DNA of 64,000 nt from Comamonas testosteroni (GCF_000761245.1 NZ_AWOR01000043.1:1-64000); one strand, 5' to 3'. Counted from the first letter of the stretch, positions 44,776-52,183 are shown. Notes: a model not told the origin generated them from the letters alone. Numbers and translations: made by a program.

Positions 44776-44937
44776 ATGACTCAACAAACCAACCCACAAA
44801 GCACTGCAAACCAGCAAGGCCAGTCGCCTGCGGATCAACAGCAAAAAGACAAGCAAGCTCAGCAGCAAACCCCAAACCCGCAACAGCCTGGCCAGAAGCC
44901 TGCACAAGAGCAGAAAAATCCTGCCCAGCAGGGGTGA
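44776..44937 (+). CDS. Q/P/N-rich disordered small protein, 53 residues (gene 6)
   Basis: ATG 44,776 with AAGGA nine bases upstream. About a third of the residues are glutamine, with N, P and K (QSPADQQQKDKQAQQQTPNPQQPGQ). It is surely disordered. Low-complexity proteins of this size are known in stress and spore contexts, but no family is evident. Confidence 0.5.
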   Translation: MTQQTNPQSTANQQGQSPADQQQKDKQAQQQTPNPQQPGQKPAQEQKNPAQQG

Positions 44938-45388
44938 CGACTATTTCGCTGATCTCCATGAAGATTGGTACCACCCAAACGGTCAACGAAACTCGTTTTT
45001 GGCGCTTCTACTGGCCCATGCAAATGGGGCAGCCGCTCAGAAATCCAAATTTCAGTCAGCAGCAATGCAAATGCAATAAACGTCAACCAGGCTCACAACC
45101 GTTGACGCAAATTCAAGAGCAAATGCACTGACCCTTGACCATCAACTAGAAGACCCGCATCACGCGGGTTTTCTAGTTTTTGGAAGACCACGGCACTCGC
45201 CATCCATATCCAAGGCTCGTAGCAAGCACCCTGCACGCATGCAGATGCACCGGTTACGCGCCGGCAAAGCGGCCCACCTGCCCCTGTTTGTCGAGGCCAC
45301 GCCGGGTGCACCCTGGTTCTGAACTGCGGCAGCAGCTTGATCGTGGGCATCGTGTGGAACGCTCCACAGGCCTTGGAAATGGGCTTTG
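44938..45388. other. Gap with terminator and phage scraps
   Basis: Holds the strong hairpin at 45,146-45,181 and a short phage-like frame at 45,240-45,330 (MQMHRLRAGKAAHLPLFVEATPG) that ends early. A 65-codon frame at 44,934-45,131 is not convincing. Confidence 0.4.
45146..45181 (+). terminator. Strong rho-independent terminator
   Basis: A 13-bp stem (one G-U pair) from CTAGAAGACCCGC and GCGGGTTTTCTAG, loop ATCAC, then TTTTT. It would close the tiny-gene cluster. Confidence 0.9.
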
Positions 45389-45655
45389 ATGGAACCAACT
45401 ATTTACACCAGCCCCCTGCCAATGCATCCAATCGACACCGTGCTGCACGAGCTGCAACACAACGACCGCCAGCGCAGCCGCCTGCTATGTGCTATGGAAA
45501 GCAAAGCAGCTACCGCCAGCCCAGCAAAGCTATCAGCATCAAACTACTTTCAAATGCAGATAGAGCAAGCGCAGCGCGCTCACAAATTGAGAAGTCACTA
45601 CCCAAACAAAAGCCCGCAAGGTTCCAGACCTCGCGGGCTTTTTAGCTTCAGGTAA
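45389..45655 (+). CDS. Small phage-like protein containing MHPIDTVLHELQ
   Basis: An 88-residue frame: MEPTIYTSPLP, then MHPIDTVLHELQHNDRQRSRLL and a helical rest. The first part recurs at 42,818. The frame runs through the terminator at 45,608, so the real end may be earlier, and it may be a decayed gene. Confidence 0.35.
   Translation: MEPTIYTSPLPMHPIDTVLHELQHNDRQRSRLLCAMESKAATASPAKLSASNYFQMQIEQAQRAHKLRSHYPNKSPQGSRPRGLFSFR
45608..45645. terminator. Bidirectional terminator after the RES toxin gene
   Basis: AAAAGCCCGC(A/G)AGG ... CCTCGCGGGCTTTTT. On the minus strand it ends the toxin-antitoxin operon two bases after the toxin stop. Confidence 0.85.
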
Positions 45656-46226
45656 TTTCCACACCTGAACGTCTTGCGGCCTCGATCACCACCTGCAGCA
45701 AGATGTTCGTGTCCGGCTTCACCAAAGGCAGCGTCTGCATAAAACTCAGCCGCCTGGCTCCTGACTCGAACAAACAGACGCACTCATGCTGAGGGTGCTG
45801 CGCCGACGCATACAAGATGCCGTCGTAACCACCACCAAAACACTCCTCAGCCAGCGCCTGCGTATGCTGAATACGCTGCGACTGCAGAACCGGGTACTGC
45901 TCCTCAAGGCCTCGTAGATCCACCAGTCGTAAAGGCTTCTTGGAAACAAAAGTACTCAACGCTTTTAATCGCAAATCCTCCAAAGCTACGAAGGTTTTAA
46001 GTTCACGTCTGAAAACTGCCTCATACAACGCCGTCTCCGCACTATCTGCCAGATACGCCGTCACCCCAGTTGCCAGACAAAACCGCCCTGCTTTGATTCC
46101 TGCCGGAGGAAGAATCATGCGATTAATACTATTGCTACCCTTTCGCGCCTTAATACGTTGAACGCGATGGAAAACCTGCCCTGCGGGCAATTCAATTTTT
46201 GGAACCTGATCTACCGAAATTGTCAT
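45648..46226 (-). CDS. RES-domain toxin (NAD+-degrading)
   Basis: A 192-residue RES protein. The three conserved parts that give the family its name and active site are present: VFHRV at 18-22, GRFCLATG with R48, and AYLADSAETALYEAVFR with Y58 and E69; later YDGILYAS. RES toxins split or phosphorolyse NAD+ and stop growth. The upstream antitoxin gene ends 18 bp before this start. The pair is complete and looks functional. Confidence 0.9.
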   Translation of the reverse strand: MTISVDQVPKIELPAGQVFHRVQRIKARKGSNSINRMILPPAGIKAGRFCLATGVTAYLADSAETALYEAVFRRELKTFVALEDLRLKALSTFVSKKPLRLVDLRGLEEQYPVLQSQRIQHTQALAEECFGGGYDGILYASAQHPQHECVCLFESGARRLSFMQTLPLVKPDTNILLQVVIEAARRSGVEIT

Positions 46227-46244
46227 TTTTGAAGGTCATTTTTA

Positions 46245-46721
46245 TCAATGTCCTTCTGCCATGGCCAGTTGCAAGATACGCTCAGCAGATTCACCCTGTG
46301 CCAGCGCCACCAAAGGTGTGCGACGGTCAAGTGCCTCTTGTGAGTTTTCAAGGAATGCCAACAAGCTCCAGCTATCCGTAGTGCCCAGCGCTTCAAACAG
46401 CGGCTGAATCAACTCGAAGACATGAGGTTCAAATTGCCACTTGGGCAGCTTGAAACCACGACGCAGGTTGGAGATGCCGATGCAGCGACCTTGCTTGATC
46501 CAAGCATTGATCGTTACACGCGATACACCGGCCAGCTCTGCAGCCTCGTCAGTTGTCAGCATGTCGGCAGCAGCGATCCGATTCTTACGGAACTCCGCGC
46601 CTGAGCGCAACACTGCAGCCGATTGCGCAGCAGTGGCATAAGGATCAGCTTTTGCCGTTGTCCTTCCCTTGGTATCTGCCTCTGGAAAAGCAGAAAGATG
46701 AGTTAAAGAGTTAGTTAACAT
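46245..46721 (-). CDS. Xre/MbcA/ParS-type antitoxin of the RES system
   Basis: A 158-residue antitoxin. A helix-turn-helix covers about residues 52-82 (LTTDEAAELAGVSRVTINAWIKQGR). The C-terminal toxin-binding domain contains FKLPKWQFEPHVFELIQPLFEALGTTDSWSLLAFL and ends with AERILQLAMAEGH. It should block the RES active site and repress the operon. The start codon lies in AT-rich DNA that probably holds the promoter and operator. Confidence 0.9.
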   Translation of the reverse strand: MLTNSLTHLSAFPEADTKGRTTAKADPYATAAQSAAVLRSGAEFRKNRIAAADMLTTDEAAELAGVSRVTINAWIKQGRCIGISNLRRGFKLPKWQFEPHVFELIQPLFEALGTTDSWSLLAFLENSQEALDRRTPLVALAQGESAERILQLAMAEGH

Positions 46722-46741
46722 TCAACTTCCTTCTGCCATAT

Positions 46742-47122
46742 TCATGGCGTATTTTTTTTATCTACCTTGAAGGCAAAAAAGAAACTATGTCTAACTATTT
46801 CAAAACCCTCATTGAGTTTTAAAAAGCAATTTTCAAAAGAGAAAATCAGTTTATTGATCTTTTTCTCTGCAAGACTTAATAAAGCGCTTTGCAGCGATTT
46901 ATTTATCGTCTTAAATACTCTATTGACTATCTCGCAGATTCTATTTATTTCCGAGTAAAAACCTATTCCCAAATTTCCTACAATAATTACTCGATTGACA
47001 ACATTGGCTGCCCTTTGATTAACTTCATCAGAAGCTTCTGGAGTAATTACTCCTTTACGAATAAGCCGCTCGCGCAAGCTCTCCGCAGGATTTGGTGATG
47101 GTGATAGTGCTTCGGCTGTCAT
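46742..47122 (-). CDS. Hypothetical helical protein upstream of the toxin-antitoxin pair
   Basis: About 126 residues from ATG 47,122; the frame opens to a TTG at 47,209. The N-terminal part ESLRERLIRKGVITPEASDEVNQRAANVVNRV is GC-rich and helical. The rest is AT-rich and basic (NKSLQSALLSLAEKKINKLIFSFENCFLKLNEGF). The composition break suggests that a chromosomal or phage start was joined to another gene's end. No family known. Confidence 0.4.
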   Translation of the reverse strand: MTAEALSPSPNPAESLRERLIRKGVITPEASDEVNQRAANVVNRVIIVGNLGIGFYSEINRICEIVNRVFKTINKSLQSALLSLAEKKINKLIFSFENCFLKLNEGFEIVRHSFFFAFKVDKKNTP

Positions 47123-47238
47123 GGTGTTGGGTTCAAAACAGAGGTGGGTGACGGCTTGCGCCATGAGTTGAGGTGGCACCATTGTGGCAAACCTCGCGAA
47201 GATCGTCAATCTCGTTAAGTTGGAAAAATTGGAACACT

Positions 47239-47267
47239 TTGCAAACCTAGGCGAGTAGCGCTACACT
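47239..47267 (+). promoter_or_regulatory. Promoter of a structured RNA
   Basis: TTGCAA, 17-bp spacer, TACACT, seven bases before the first hairpin. Confidence 0.6.
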
Positions 47268-47273
47268 CCAACC

Positions 47274-47369
47274 CGTCACGCCAGTAAAGCGTGATCGGGT
47301 TGGGAAGCCCGAAACAATCTTGCGGTAACAACAAAGCCGCACCTGAACCGCAGTCGTGCGGCTTTGTCG
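47274..47369 (+). ncRNA. Three-hairpin phage regulatory RNA or leader
   Basis: Three successive hairpins: TCACGC/GCGTGA, TCGGG/CCCGA and GCCGCAC/GTGCGGC with TTT after the last. TGCGGT (47,321) and ACCGCA (47,347) offer an alternative pairing that would break the last hairpin, as in an attenuator. Downstream to 47,527 lies a further structured leader of the phage antirepressor type. It may be C4-related. Confidence 0.5.
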
Positions 47370-47527
47370 TCTGTGGCCCCAGTTTTATGGTGGCTCGGAG
47401 GGGGAGCCGCGAGGCTCGCCGGTTTGCCGCAGGGTTGTCCGGTCTTCCTACCCCTTCGAGTCACCGCCATTTGTTGGGAAGCGAGCTGCGGTGGTTGTAG
47501 CAAAGCACACAACCTTCGGAGGCCGTC

Positions 47528-47595
47528 ATGGCTGACATCACTTCTTTCAACTTCGGCACACATGCCGTTCGCGTCACCACGCGCGACAACCAACC
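47528..47595 (+). pseudogene. Start of a BRO-N type phage antirepressor, truncated
   Basis: GGAGG precedes an ATG that reads MADITSFNFGTHAVRVTTRDNQ, the usual opening of BRO-N antirepressors. The next domain is missing because the sequence passes directly into integrase in another frame. Confidence 0.75.
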
Positions 47596-47596
47596 C

Positions 47597-48248
47597 TGTC
47601 GAGAAGATCATCGACTACGCACGCGCCAAGTTTGCGCCCACGGTCGCCAATCTGATCACGTTTCGATTCTTCTCAGGCCTGCGCACCAGCGAGATGGTGG
47701 CCCTGCGCTGGCACAGCATCGACTGGAACAAGAAGCAGGTGCTGATCCACGAGGCGGTTGTCAAGGGCCTGCGCAAGCAGACCAAGACCAACAAGGCCCG
47801 CCTGGTCAGCCTGAACAGCCGGGCCCTGGATGCGCTGGAAAGGCAGAAGGAGCAGACGCCCAGGGCGCAACTCGGCAGCATGGCCAGCGACGTCATGAAC
47901 CAGGCCGCACCCAAGGATTCACAAACGATCTTCGCTGACCCGACGCATGGCGAGCCATGGGCAGACGACAAGCGGTTTCGCAACCCCTTCTGGGTGCCGA
48001 TGTTCAAGGCGCTGGGCATTCGTTACCGCCCGCCCAACCATATGCGCCACACCTATGCGACGATGCTGCTCATGGCAGGAGCCACGCCGGCCTATGCAGC
48101 CAAGCAGATGGGACATTCTGTGGAGATGTTTTTGAACGTCTATTCCAAGTGGCTGGACGACGGTCAGGGGGATATAGAGCAGGCGAAGCTGGAGTCCTTC
48201 ATCGGACAAAACTCCCCAGGAACTCCCCCGAAAAAACAAAGATCGTGA
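47597..48248 (+). pseudogene. Tyrosine integrase, N-terminally truncated
   Basis: The catalytic domain of a phage-type tyrosine recombinase: FRFFSGLRTSEMVALRWHSIDW (first catalytic arginine), then NHMRHTYATMLLMAGATPAYAAKQMGHSVEMFLNVYSKW with H-x-x-R, the later histidine and the tyrosine nucleophile. The N-terminal arm-binding and core-binding domains are replaced by the antirepressor scrap, and there is no start codon of its own. The end lies 28 bp from the tRNA-Gly 3' end, the normal place for an island integrase. Confidence 0.85.
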
Positions 48249-48275
48249 TAAGTCTTTGTTTTAGAAGAGTAAAGC

Positions 48276-48349
48276 TGGAGCGGGCGATGGGAATCGAACC
48301 CACGTTATTTGCTTGGGAAGCAAGAGTCCTACCATTGAACGACGCCCGC
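48276..48349 (-). tRNA. tRNA-Gly (anticodon CCC)
   Basis: A 74-nt tRNA read on the minus strand. The acceptor stem GCGGGCG/CGCCCGC is complete, CCA is encoded, the D-arm has GTTC-AATGGTAG-GAC, the anticodon loop is TTCCCAA, and the T-arm is GTGGG-TTCGATT-CCCAT. The outer pair of the anticodon stem is a C-A mismatch. It is the likely attachment site of the island to its left. Confidence 0.93.
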
Positions 48350-48590
48350 ACACTGATAACTGCATGATTTCATTGCAAAATCTGCCGCAAATCGTTGTCT
48401 TCACTAGGAAAAACAATTTAGTGCATCGAAAAATTTTAGCACAACGTAACCTAATGAAGCACGCTTGCACTTTACCAACTGGTATAGGTTTCAGTATAGG
48501 TTTTTCCACCGTTAGGACTCGTGAACGCCGGTGCTGAAATCCTTGCAACCGAGCACTCGGGCGAGATGCCCGTTGCCTCTATAGTGCCGA

Positions 48591-49088
48591 ATGATCGCCA
48601 TTTCGCTTCTCTGCCTTGTCGTCGGCATCTCCGACGGCGACACCCTAACCGCTCGATGTGGCGAGCCAGGTCAATATGAACAGATCAAAGTTAGGCTGCA
48701 GGGCATCGACGCCCCTGAGCGCAAGCAGCCATTTGGGGAGCGCGCCCGCCAAGCACTGGCCGAGCTGACATTTCAGAAAGAGGCTGAGCTGCGCTGCACC
48801 AAGACAGACCGGTATAAGCGACAAGTCTGCTCAGTTTGGGTAGTTCCAGCGTCAGCACCCAGCGGTCCGCGCACACTCGATACAGGTCTGGCCATGATCA
48901 CGCAAGGCATGGCCTGGTGGTATCGCGCCTATGCCCGCGAACAGTCACCGCAGGTGCGCGGGCAATACGAGTTTGCAGACCAAGAGGCCAAGGCTCGAAA
49001 CGTTGGACTTTGGCGAGACCCAGAGCCAATCGCGCTATGGGATTGGCGCAAAGCCTTACGCGAGCCTCGGCAAAACCTAAGTCCGTAA
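48591..49088 (+). CDS. Secreted thermonuclease (SNase family)
   Basis: A 165-residue staphylococcal-nuclease-like enzyme with a short signal peptide (IAISLLCLVVG). The catalytic set is visible: arginine in VRLQGIDAPERKQPFGERAR, the glutamate in FGERAR, and the second arginine in TDRYKRQVCSVWV. The end NVGLWRDPEPIALWDWRKA is typical. It would cut DNA and RNA in the periplasm or outside with calcium. Confidence 0.9.
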   Translation: MIAISLLCLVVGISDGDTLTARCGEPGQYEQIKVRLQGIDAPERKQPFGERARQALAELTFQKEAELRCTKTDRYKRQVCSVWVVPASAPSGPRTLDTGLAMITQGMAWWYRAYAREQSPQVRGQYEFADQEAKARNVGLWRDPEPIALWDWRKALREPRQNLSP

Positions 49089-49170
49089 ACGACCTACTCC
49101 AGGCATTCGCTTGCGTTTGACGTGAAAGGCCCGACTCAGCTTGCCGAGGCTAGTCCTCTCGATGGCATGG

Positions 49171-49878
49171 TTAGGATTTTTTTGCCTTCGACAGAATCGA
49201 TCGACAGTCCGCAATCGTTTGCTGGAGGTTCTTGGGGATCACAAGTGCAGGACAAACCTCAGGATCAAACGACGGGAGAGGATTGTTTAAAGAACCAAGG
49301 GCAGATTCAAGCTCCAGCGAAATTAGTGGGATGGCGCGATAGGCGTTGTGAACCGACAAAACTAACTTCTGCTCTTCAGCCATAAGCCTATCTAACTGAT
49401 CACGAGGGTTTGCGAAGTTATAAGGTTCAGATTTGCTGTGCACTAGTCTGTTTCTGGCTGAAACGAGTCCTTTTAGCGCCGAGTATGGAGCCAGATCTTT
49501 TTGGAATTCGTATCCTGCAACAAGCCGCATAACGATGACCCACTTTGAGAGGACGTCAAGCTTATCCAAGTGTTCTTTGACATATGCATCACCAAGGTGG
49601 TCTGCCGCGTACTCATAAATGGCTGACTCAAAGCACATTCCGGAAAAAACAATCGTCTGCAGCCCTGCTATATCTCTCAAGCGTTCGGCTTCGACGTGCT
49701 CAGGGGCGTAATCGGATGGCTCAAAGACTTTGATCTTCTCGCTTAAATCGATGAATTGGTCGTAGCCTCGTTCGCAAGCATCAGCGAAGAGATGTGTGAG
49801 GGTTCCTATACGAGCAAAGTTTTGGCGCTGAATCTGCATATGTTGTCTAACAAGATTTAGAAAACATGCGACAAGCAT
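49171..49878 (-). CDS. HEPN-motif protein (hypothetical)
   Basis: A 235-residue all-helical protein with the RN-x3-H signature of HEPN ribonucleases at SARNRLVHSKSEPYN. Helices before it (FSGMCFESAIYEYAADHLGDAYVKEHLDKLDVLSKWVIVMRLVAG) fit that fold. HEPN proteins are often RNases in toxin or defence systems. No obvious MNT antitoxin gene is beside it. The start may be 49,878 or ATG 49,839. A 23-bp tandem repeat lies about 84 bp upstream. Confidence 0.65.
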   Translation of the reverse strand: MLVACFLNLVRQHMQIQRQNFARIGTLTHLFADACERGYDQFIDLSEKIKVFEPSDYAPEHVEAERLRDIAGLQTIVFSGMCFESAIYEYAADHLGDAYVKEHLDKLDVLSKWVIVMRLVAGYEFQKDLAPYSALKGLVSARNRLVHSKSEPYNFANPRDQLDRLMAEEQKLVLSVHNAYRAIPLISLELESALGSLNNPLPSFDPEVCPALVIPKNLQQTIADCRSILSKAKKS

Positions 49879-49961
49879 GTCTAGCTCGCAGAATACTCTA
49901 TGAGTCTATCAAATTGATAGCAAACTTGGCTTTGTAGTGTTTCGACAAGCCATAAAATTTT

Positions 49962-50007
49962 TAGCTCATGTGCATGTGACTAGCTAGCTCATGTGCATGT
50001 GACTAGC
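49962..50007. repeat. Perfect tandem repeat, 2 x 23 bp
   Basis: Two identical 23-bp units starting TAGCTCATGTGCATG, head to tail, upstream of the HEPN gene. Each contains the symmetric elements TAGC/GCTA and ATGTGCAT. It could be a regulator binding site or a slippage repeat. Confidence 0.9.
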
Positions 50008-50073
50008 GCAGAAGATCAATGTGCCAATGACAGCTTGTGGCTGTAGATTCAACCGATCGACACGAACCCGAAA

Positions 50074-50739
50074 CTAGACAGGCTCGGCATCAAACACATT
50101 CACAGGTGACAATCTCAGCAGTTGCCCCACCTCCCGCATCGTGCCCGCAAGCCACTGATCAATGTCTTGCATCTCGATCGCAATCACGCTCCGCTTGTCC
50201 TGCTGGTCCGCCGGCAGCTTGGGATCTGGCTTGTGCATGCGACTCATCAGGGGATGTGAGTCTGCATTGATGGTCAGCATGGTGTAGCTCTCCACGAGCT
50301 CGCCTAAAGCTGGATCATTCCAGCGATTCCACAGCCCGGCCAGCGCCCACGGCGCGCCATCGGTCCGGCGAAACCTCCACCACACGTTTTTGCCAGTCTC
50401 CCAGCACGGCTCATCAAAGCTCCAGGCGGGAATGATGCAGCGCTGGCCGCGCGCCCAGGGCGCCTTGTAGCTTGGCTTGTCTGCCAGCTCCTCTGACCGC
50501 GCATTGTTGGTGCTGTACTTCAGAGTACGTTCTTTCGCAAACCAGGGGATCAGCCCCCACTGGCCCGCCACGCCCTCGATGCTGTAGCCCGGGTCATCGA
50601 CCGCGCGGCGCAGAAACGGGCCAGGCGCTCGAGGAAAGATCTCGAGACGCTCATCCTTCCACCAGCCTGGAGATTCCCGGCCAATACGAAAGTGACGCTC
50701 TATCTCGATCTCTGTAGGGGTGTTATAGCGGTTGCACAT
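50074..50739 (-). CDS. SRAP-family protein (SOS response-associated peptidase, YedK/HMCES-like)
   Basis: A 221-residue SRAP protein. The catalytic cysteine is C2 directly after the initiator methionine (MCNRYNTPTE), and NARSE, RCIIPAWSF and the histidine in SRMHKP follow in order. SRAP proteins bind abasic sites in single-stranded DNA through a thiazolidine crosslink by C2. The strand after RCIIPA is SFDEPCWE rather than the usual FYEW, so it is a divergent branch. Its start overlaps the stop of the preceding gene (ATGA), and the pair lies behind an SOS box. Confidence 0.9.
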   Translation of the reverse strand: MCNRYNTPTEIEIERHFRIGRESPGWWKDERLEIFPRAPGPFLRRAVDDPGYSIEGVAGQWGLIPWFAKERTLKYSTNNARSEELADKPSYKAPWARGQRCIIPAWSFDEPCWETGKNVWWRFRRTDGAPWALAGLWNRWNDPALGELVESYTMLTINADSHPLMSRMHKPDPKLPADQQDKRSVIAIEMQDIDQWLAGTMREVGQLLRLSPVNVFDAEPV

Positions 50740-51353
50740 CAGTCGCCATCGTTGATGTTGCCGCCGCCAGCGTACTGAAGCTCCTCGTCAAGCTCGTGCC
50801 GATAATCGGCCATGACCTGCCGCGCCTCCTCCAGAGACTCCAGCTTCATGTCGCGCTGGACACATTCGCCCGGGGATTCATCAACCAGCAGGGCAAGTCT
50901 CGCGTGCCAGGCACAGCGCTTGATGACCGCGCCGGAAAACCGACGCAACTCTTGTGTGATCCAAGCCCCTTGCTCGATGAGGCCGGCATCCGCTGCAAGT
51001 CCATTCAGCAATGCGACTTTGGATCTTGAGATGGTGTAGCTGTCTGAATTCCTGATTTCTTCCAGGGGTTCAGGCAGCATCTCACGCTCGATGTACTCCT
51101 GTGGAACCTCCCCCACCTCCACGGCCTTGTACGCATTTCGGGCGCAGCGCTCGATGATCGCGCCCGCAAACTTTCGCATCTCCTCGGTGATCCACTCACC
51201 TTGGCCGATAAGGCCAACCTGAGTAGCCAGAGCGTTCAACACTGCCACATTGGAATTGGGCTGCGGTATCAGAGAGCTGAATAGCTCCCGCTCCACATCC
51301 CCGAACTCCCCAACATCGTCGTCATCGTCGAAATCTTCTTCGGAATCGGTCAT
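50739..51353 (-). CDS. Acidic two-repeat protein, SOS-controlled (hypothetical)
   Basis: A 204-residue protein that begins with an acidic run (DSEEDFDDDDDVGEFGD) and then has two copies of a module of about 65 residues. Copy 1 is VAVLNALATQVGLIGQGEWIT ... IIERCARNAYKA and copy 2 is VALLNGLAADAGLIEQGAWIT ... VIKRCAWHARLA; each ends with a segment of the type EPLEEI/ESLEEA. I know no such family. It is coupled to the SRAP gene (ATGA) and begins 61 bp from a perfect LexA box. Confidence 0.7.
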   Translation of the reverse strand: MTDSEEDFDDDDDVGEFGDVERELFSSLIPQPNSNVAVLNALATQVGLIGQGEWITEEMRKFAGAIIERCARNAYKAVEVGEVPQEYIEREMLPEPLEEIRNSDSYTISRSKVALLNGLAADAGLIEQGAWITQELRRFSGAVIKRCAWHARLALLVDESPGECVQRDMKLESLEEARQVMADYRHELDEELQYAGGGNINDGD

Positions 51354-51414
51354 GGGGGACCTCCTTTAACCTGGCCCTCCATTGGACTCCAGATCAGCTT
51401 TGCTTTCAAATTTA

Positions 51415-51430
51415 CTGTATAAATAAACAG
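51415..51430. promoter_or_regulatory. LexA (SOS) box between divergent genes
   Basis: CTGTATAAATAAACAG, a full CTGT-N8-ACAG site in the 101-bp gap. It can control both the SRAP operon to the left and the two-gene unit to the right. Confidence 0.88.
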
Positions 51431-51454
51431 CATTTTTAGACAAAGGGGCTTGAA

Positions 51455-51895
51455 ATGTCATCGACCAACGGATGTCTTGGGCGTGTGACCGGACCGGAGC
51501 TGGGGGCTGCGCTTAAGACTCTGCCTCCGGCTGGCCGCGAGTCGGCTGCAACCATCACCGCCGACATTGACACCATGATGCTGGGGCGCGTCCGCCTGAC
51601 CTATGCACTGACCAAATCCAATATGCACCGATGGGCCATCCAGTACTTCTGGTCGCCCGTCCACGCCGAAGTGCTCTCAACGCTCAGCCCTGACGAAGTG
51701 AAAGACGAAATGCTGGAGCGCTGGTTGCGATGGTCCGAAGATCGACTAAATGAGGGTGATGTATCGACGCTCGACACCTCGGTTCGCGCGTTTTACGAAT
51801 CTCTGCTCCACGTCTGCCCAATGAAAATCCACGCGCTCCACCCTGACCCCGTGGCACTCCTGAAGAAGTGGATCACCGAAGATGCTCAGCCTTGA
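51455..51895 (+). CDS. Helical protein, SOS-controlled (hypothetical)
   Basis: A 146-residue soluble protein, 24 bp from the SOS box, with AAAGGGGCTTGAA upstream of ATG 51,455. It is helical throughout (TITADIDTMMLGRVRLTYALTKSNMHRWAIQYFWSP ... ALHPDPVALLKKWI). The last 14 bp overlap the next gene. Unknown family. Confidence 0.65.
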   Translation: MSSTNGCLGRVTGPELGAALKTLPPAGRESAATITADIDTMMLGRVRLTYALTKSNMHRWAIQYFWSPVHAEVLSTLSPDEVKDEMLERWLRWSEDRLNEGDVSTLDTSVRAFYESLLHVCPMKIHALHPDPVALLKKWITEDAQP

Positions 51896-52142
51896 CCGAC
51901 TACTGACAGAGCAGACATACCCGACCCTGTTGCGCACGCCCGGTCGATATAGCCTCCCCAATGTGCGCATCCTGCCTGGCAGCGCCAGCGACTACATCAC
52001 AGAAGCAGTCCACCCCGGATGGGTGCTTGTTGTCACCATTGACGACGGGCTTGTGTATTTCGGACCCGGCCCGGCAAGCGCTGTGCGCTCCCCTGCCCCT
52101 TTTGATCTCGCAAGACCCAAGAGACAATTAGCCACCAAATAG
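51882..52142 (+). CDS. Small protein coupled to the SOS-controlled gene (hypothetical)
   Basis: An 86-residue protein starting inside the end of the previous gene. The middle is a beta-rich piece (VHPGWVLVVTIDDGLVYFGPGPASAV) and the ends are polar. Unknown; translational coupling links it to the gene before. Confidence 0.6.
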   Translation: MLSLDRLLTEQTYPTLLRTPGRYSLPNVRILPGSASDYITEAVHPGWVLVVTIDDGLVYFGPGPASAVRSPAPFDLARPKRQLATK

Positions 52143-52183
52143 CTAAAATAAATATATATCGAATAATCGATAAGGAAAAAGCA

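Noticed and set aside
44608-44907. Minus-strand hydrophobic ORF of 99 codons antisense to the glutamine-rich gene
   Set aside because: The leucine-rich run is only the complement of the CAG/CAA repeats; the plus strand has a ribosome site.
49962-50007. CRISPR array
   Set aside because: The two 23-bp units are directly adjacent without spacers, and no cas gene is in the window.
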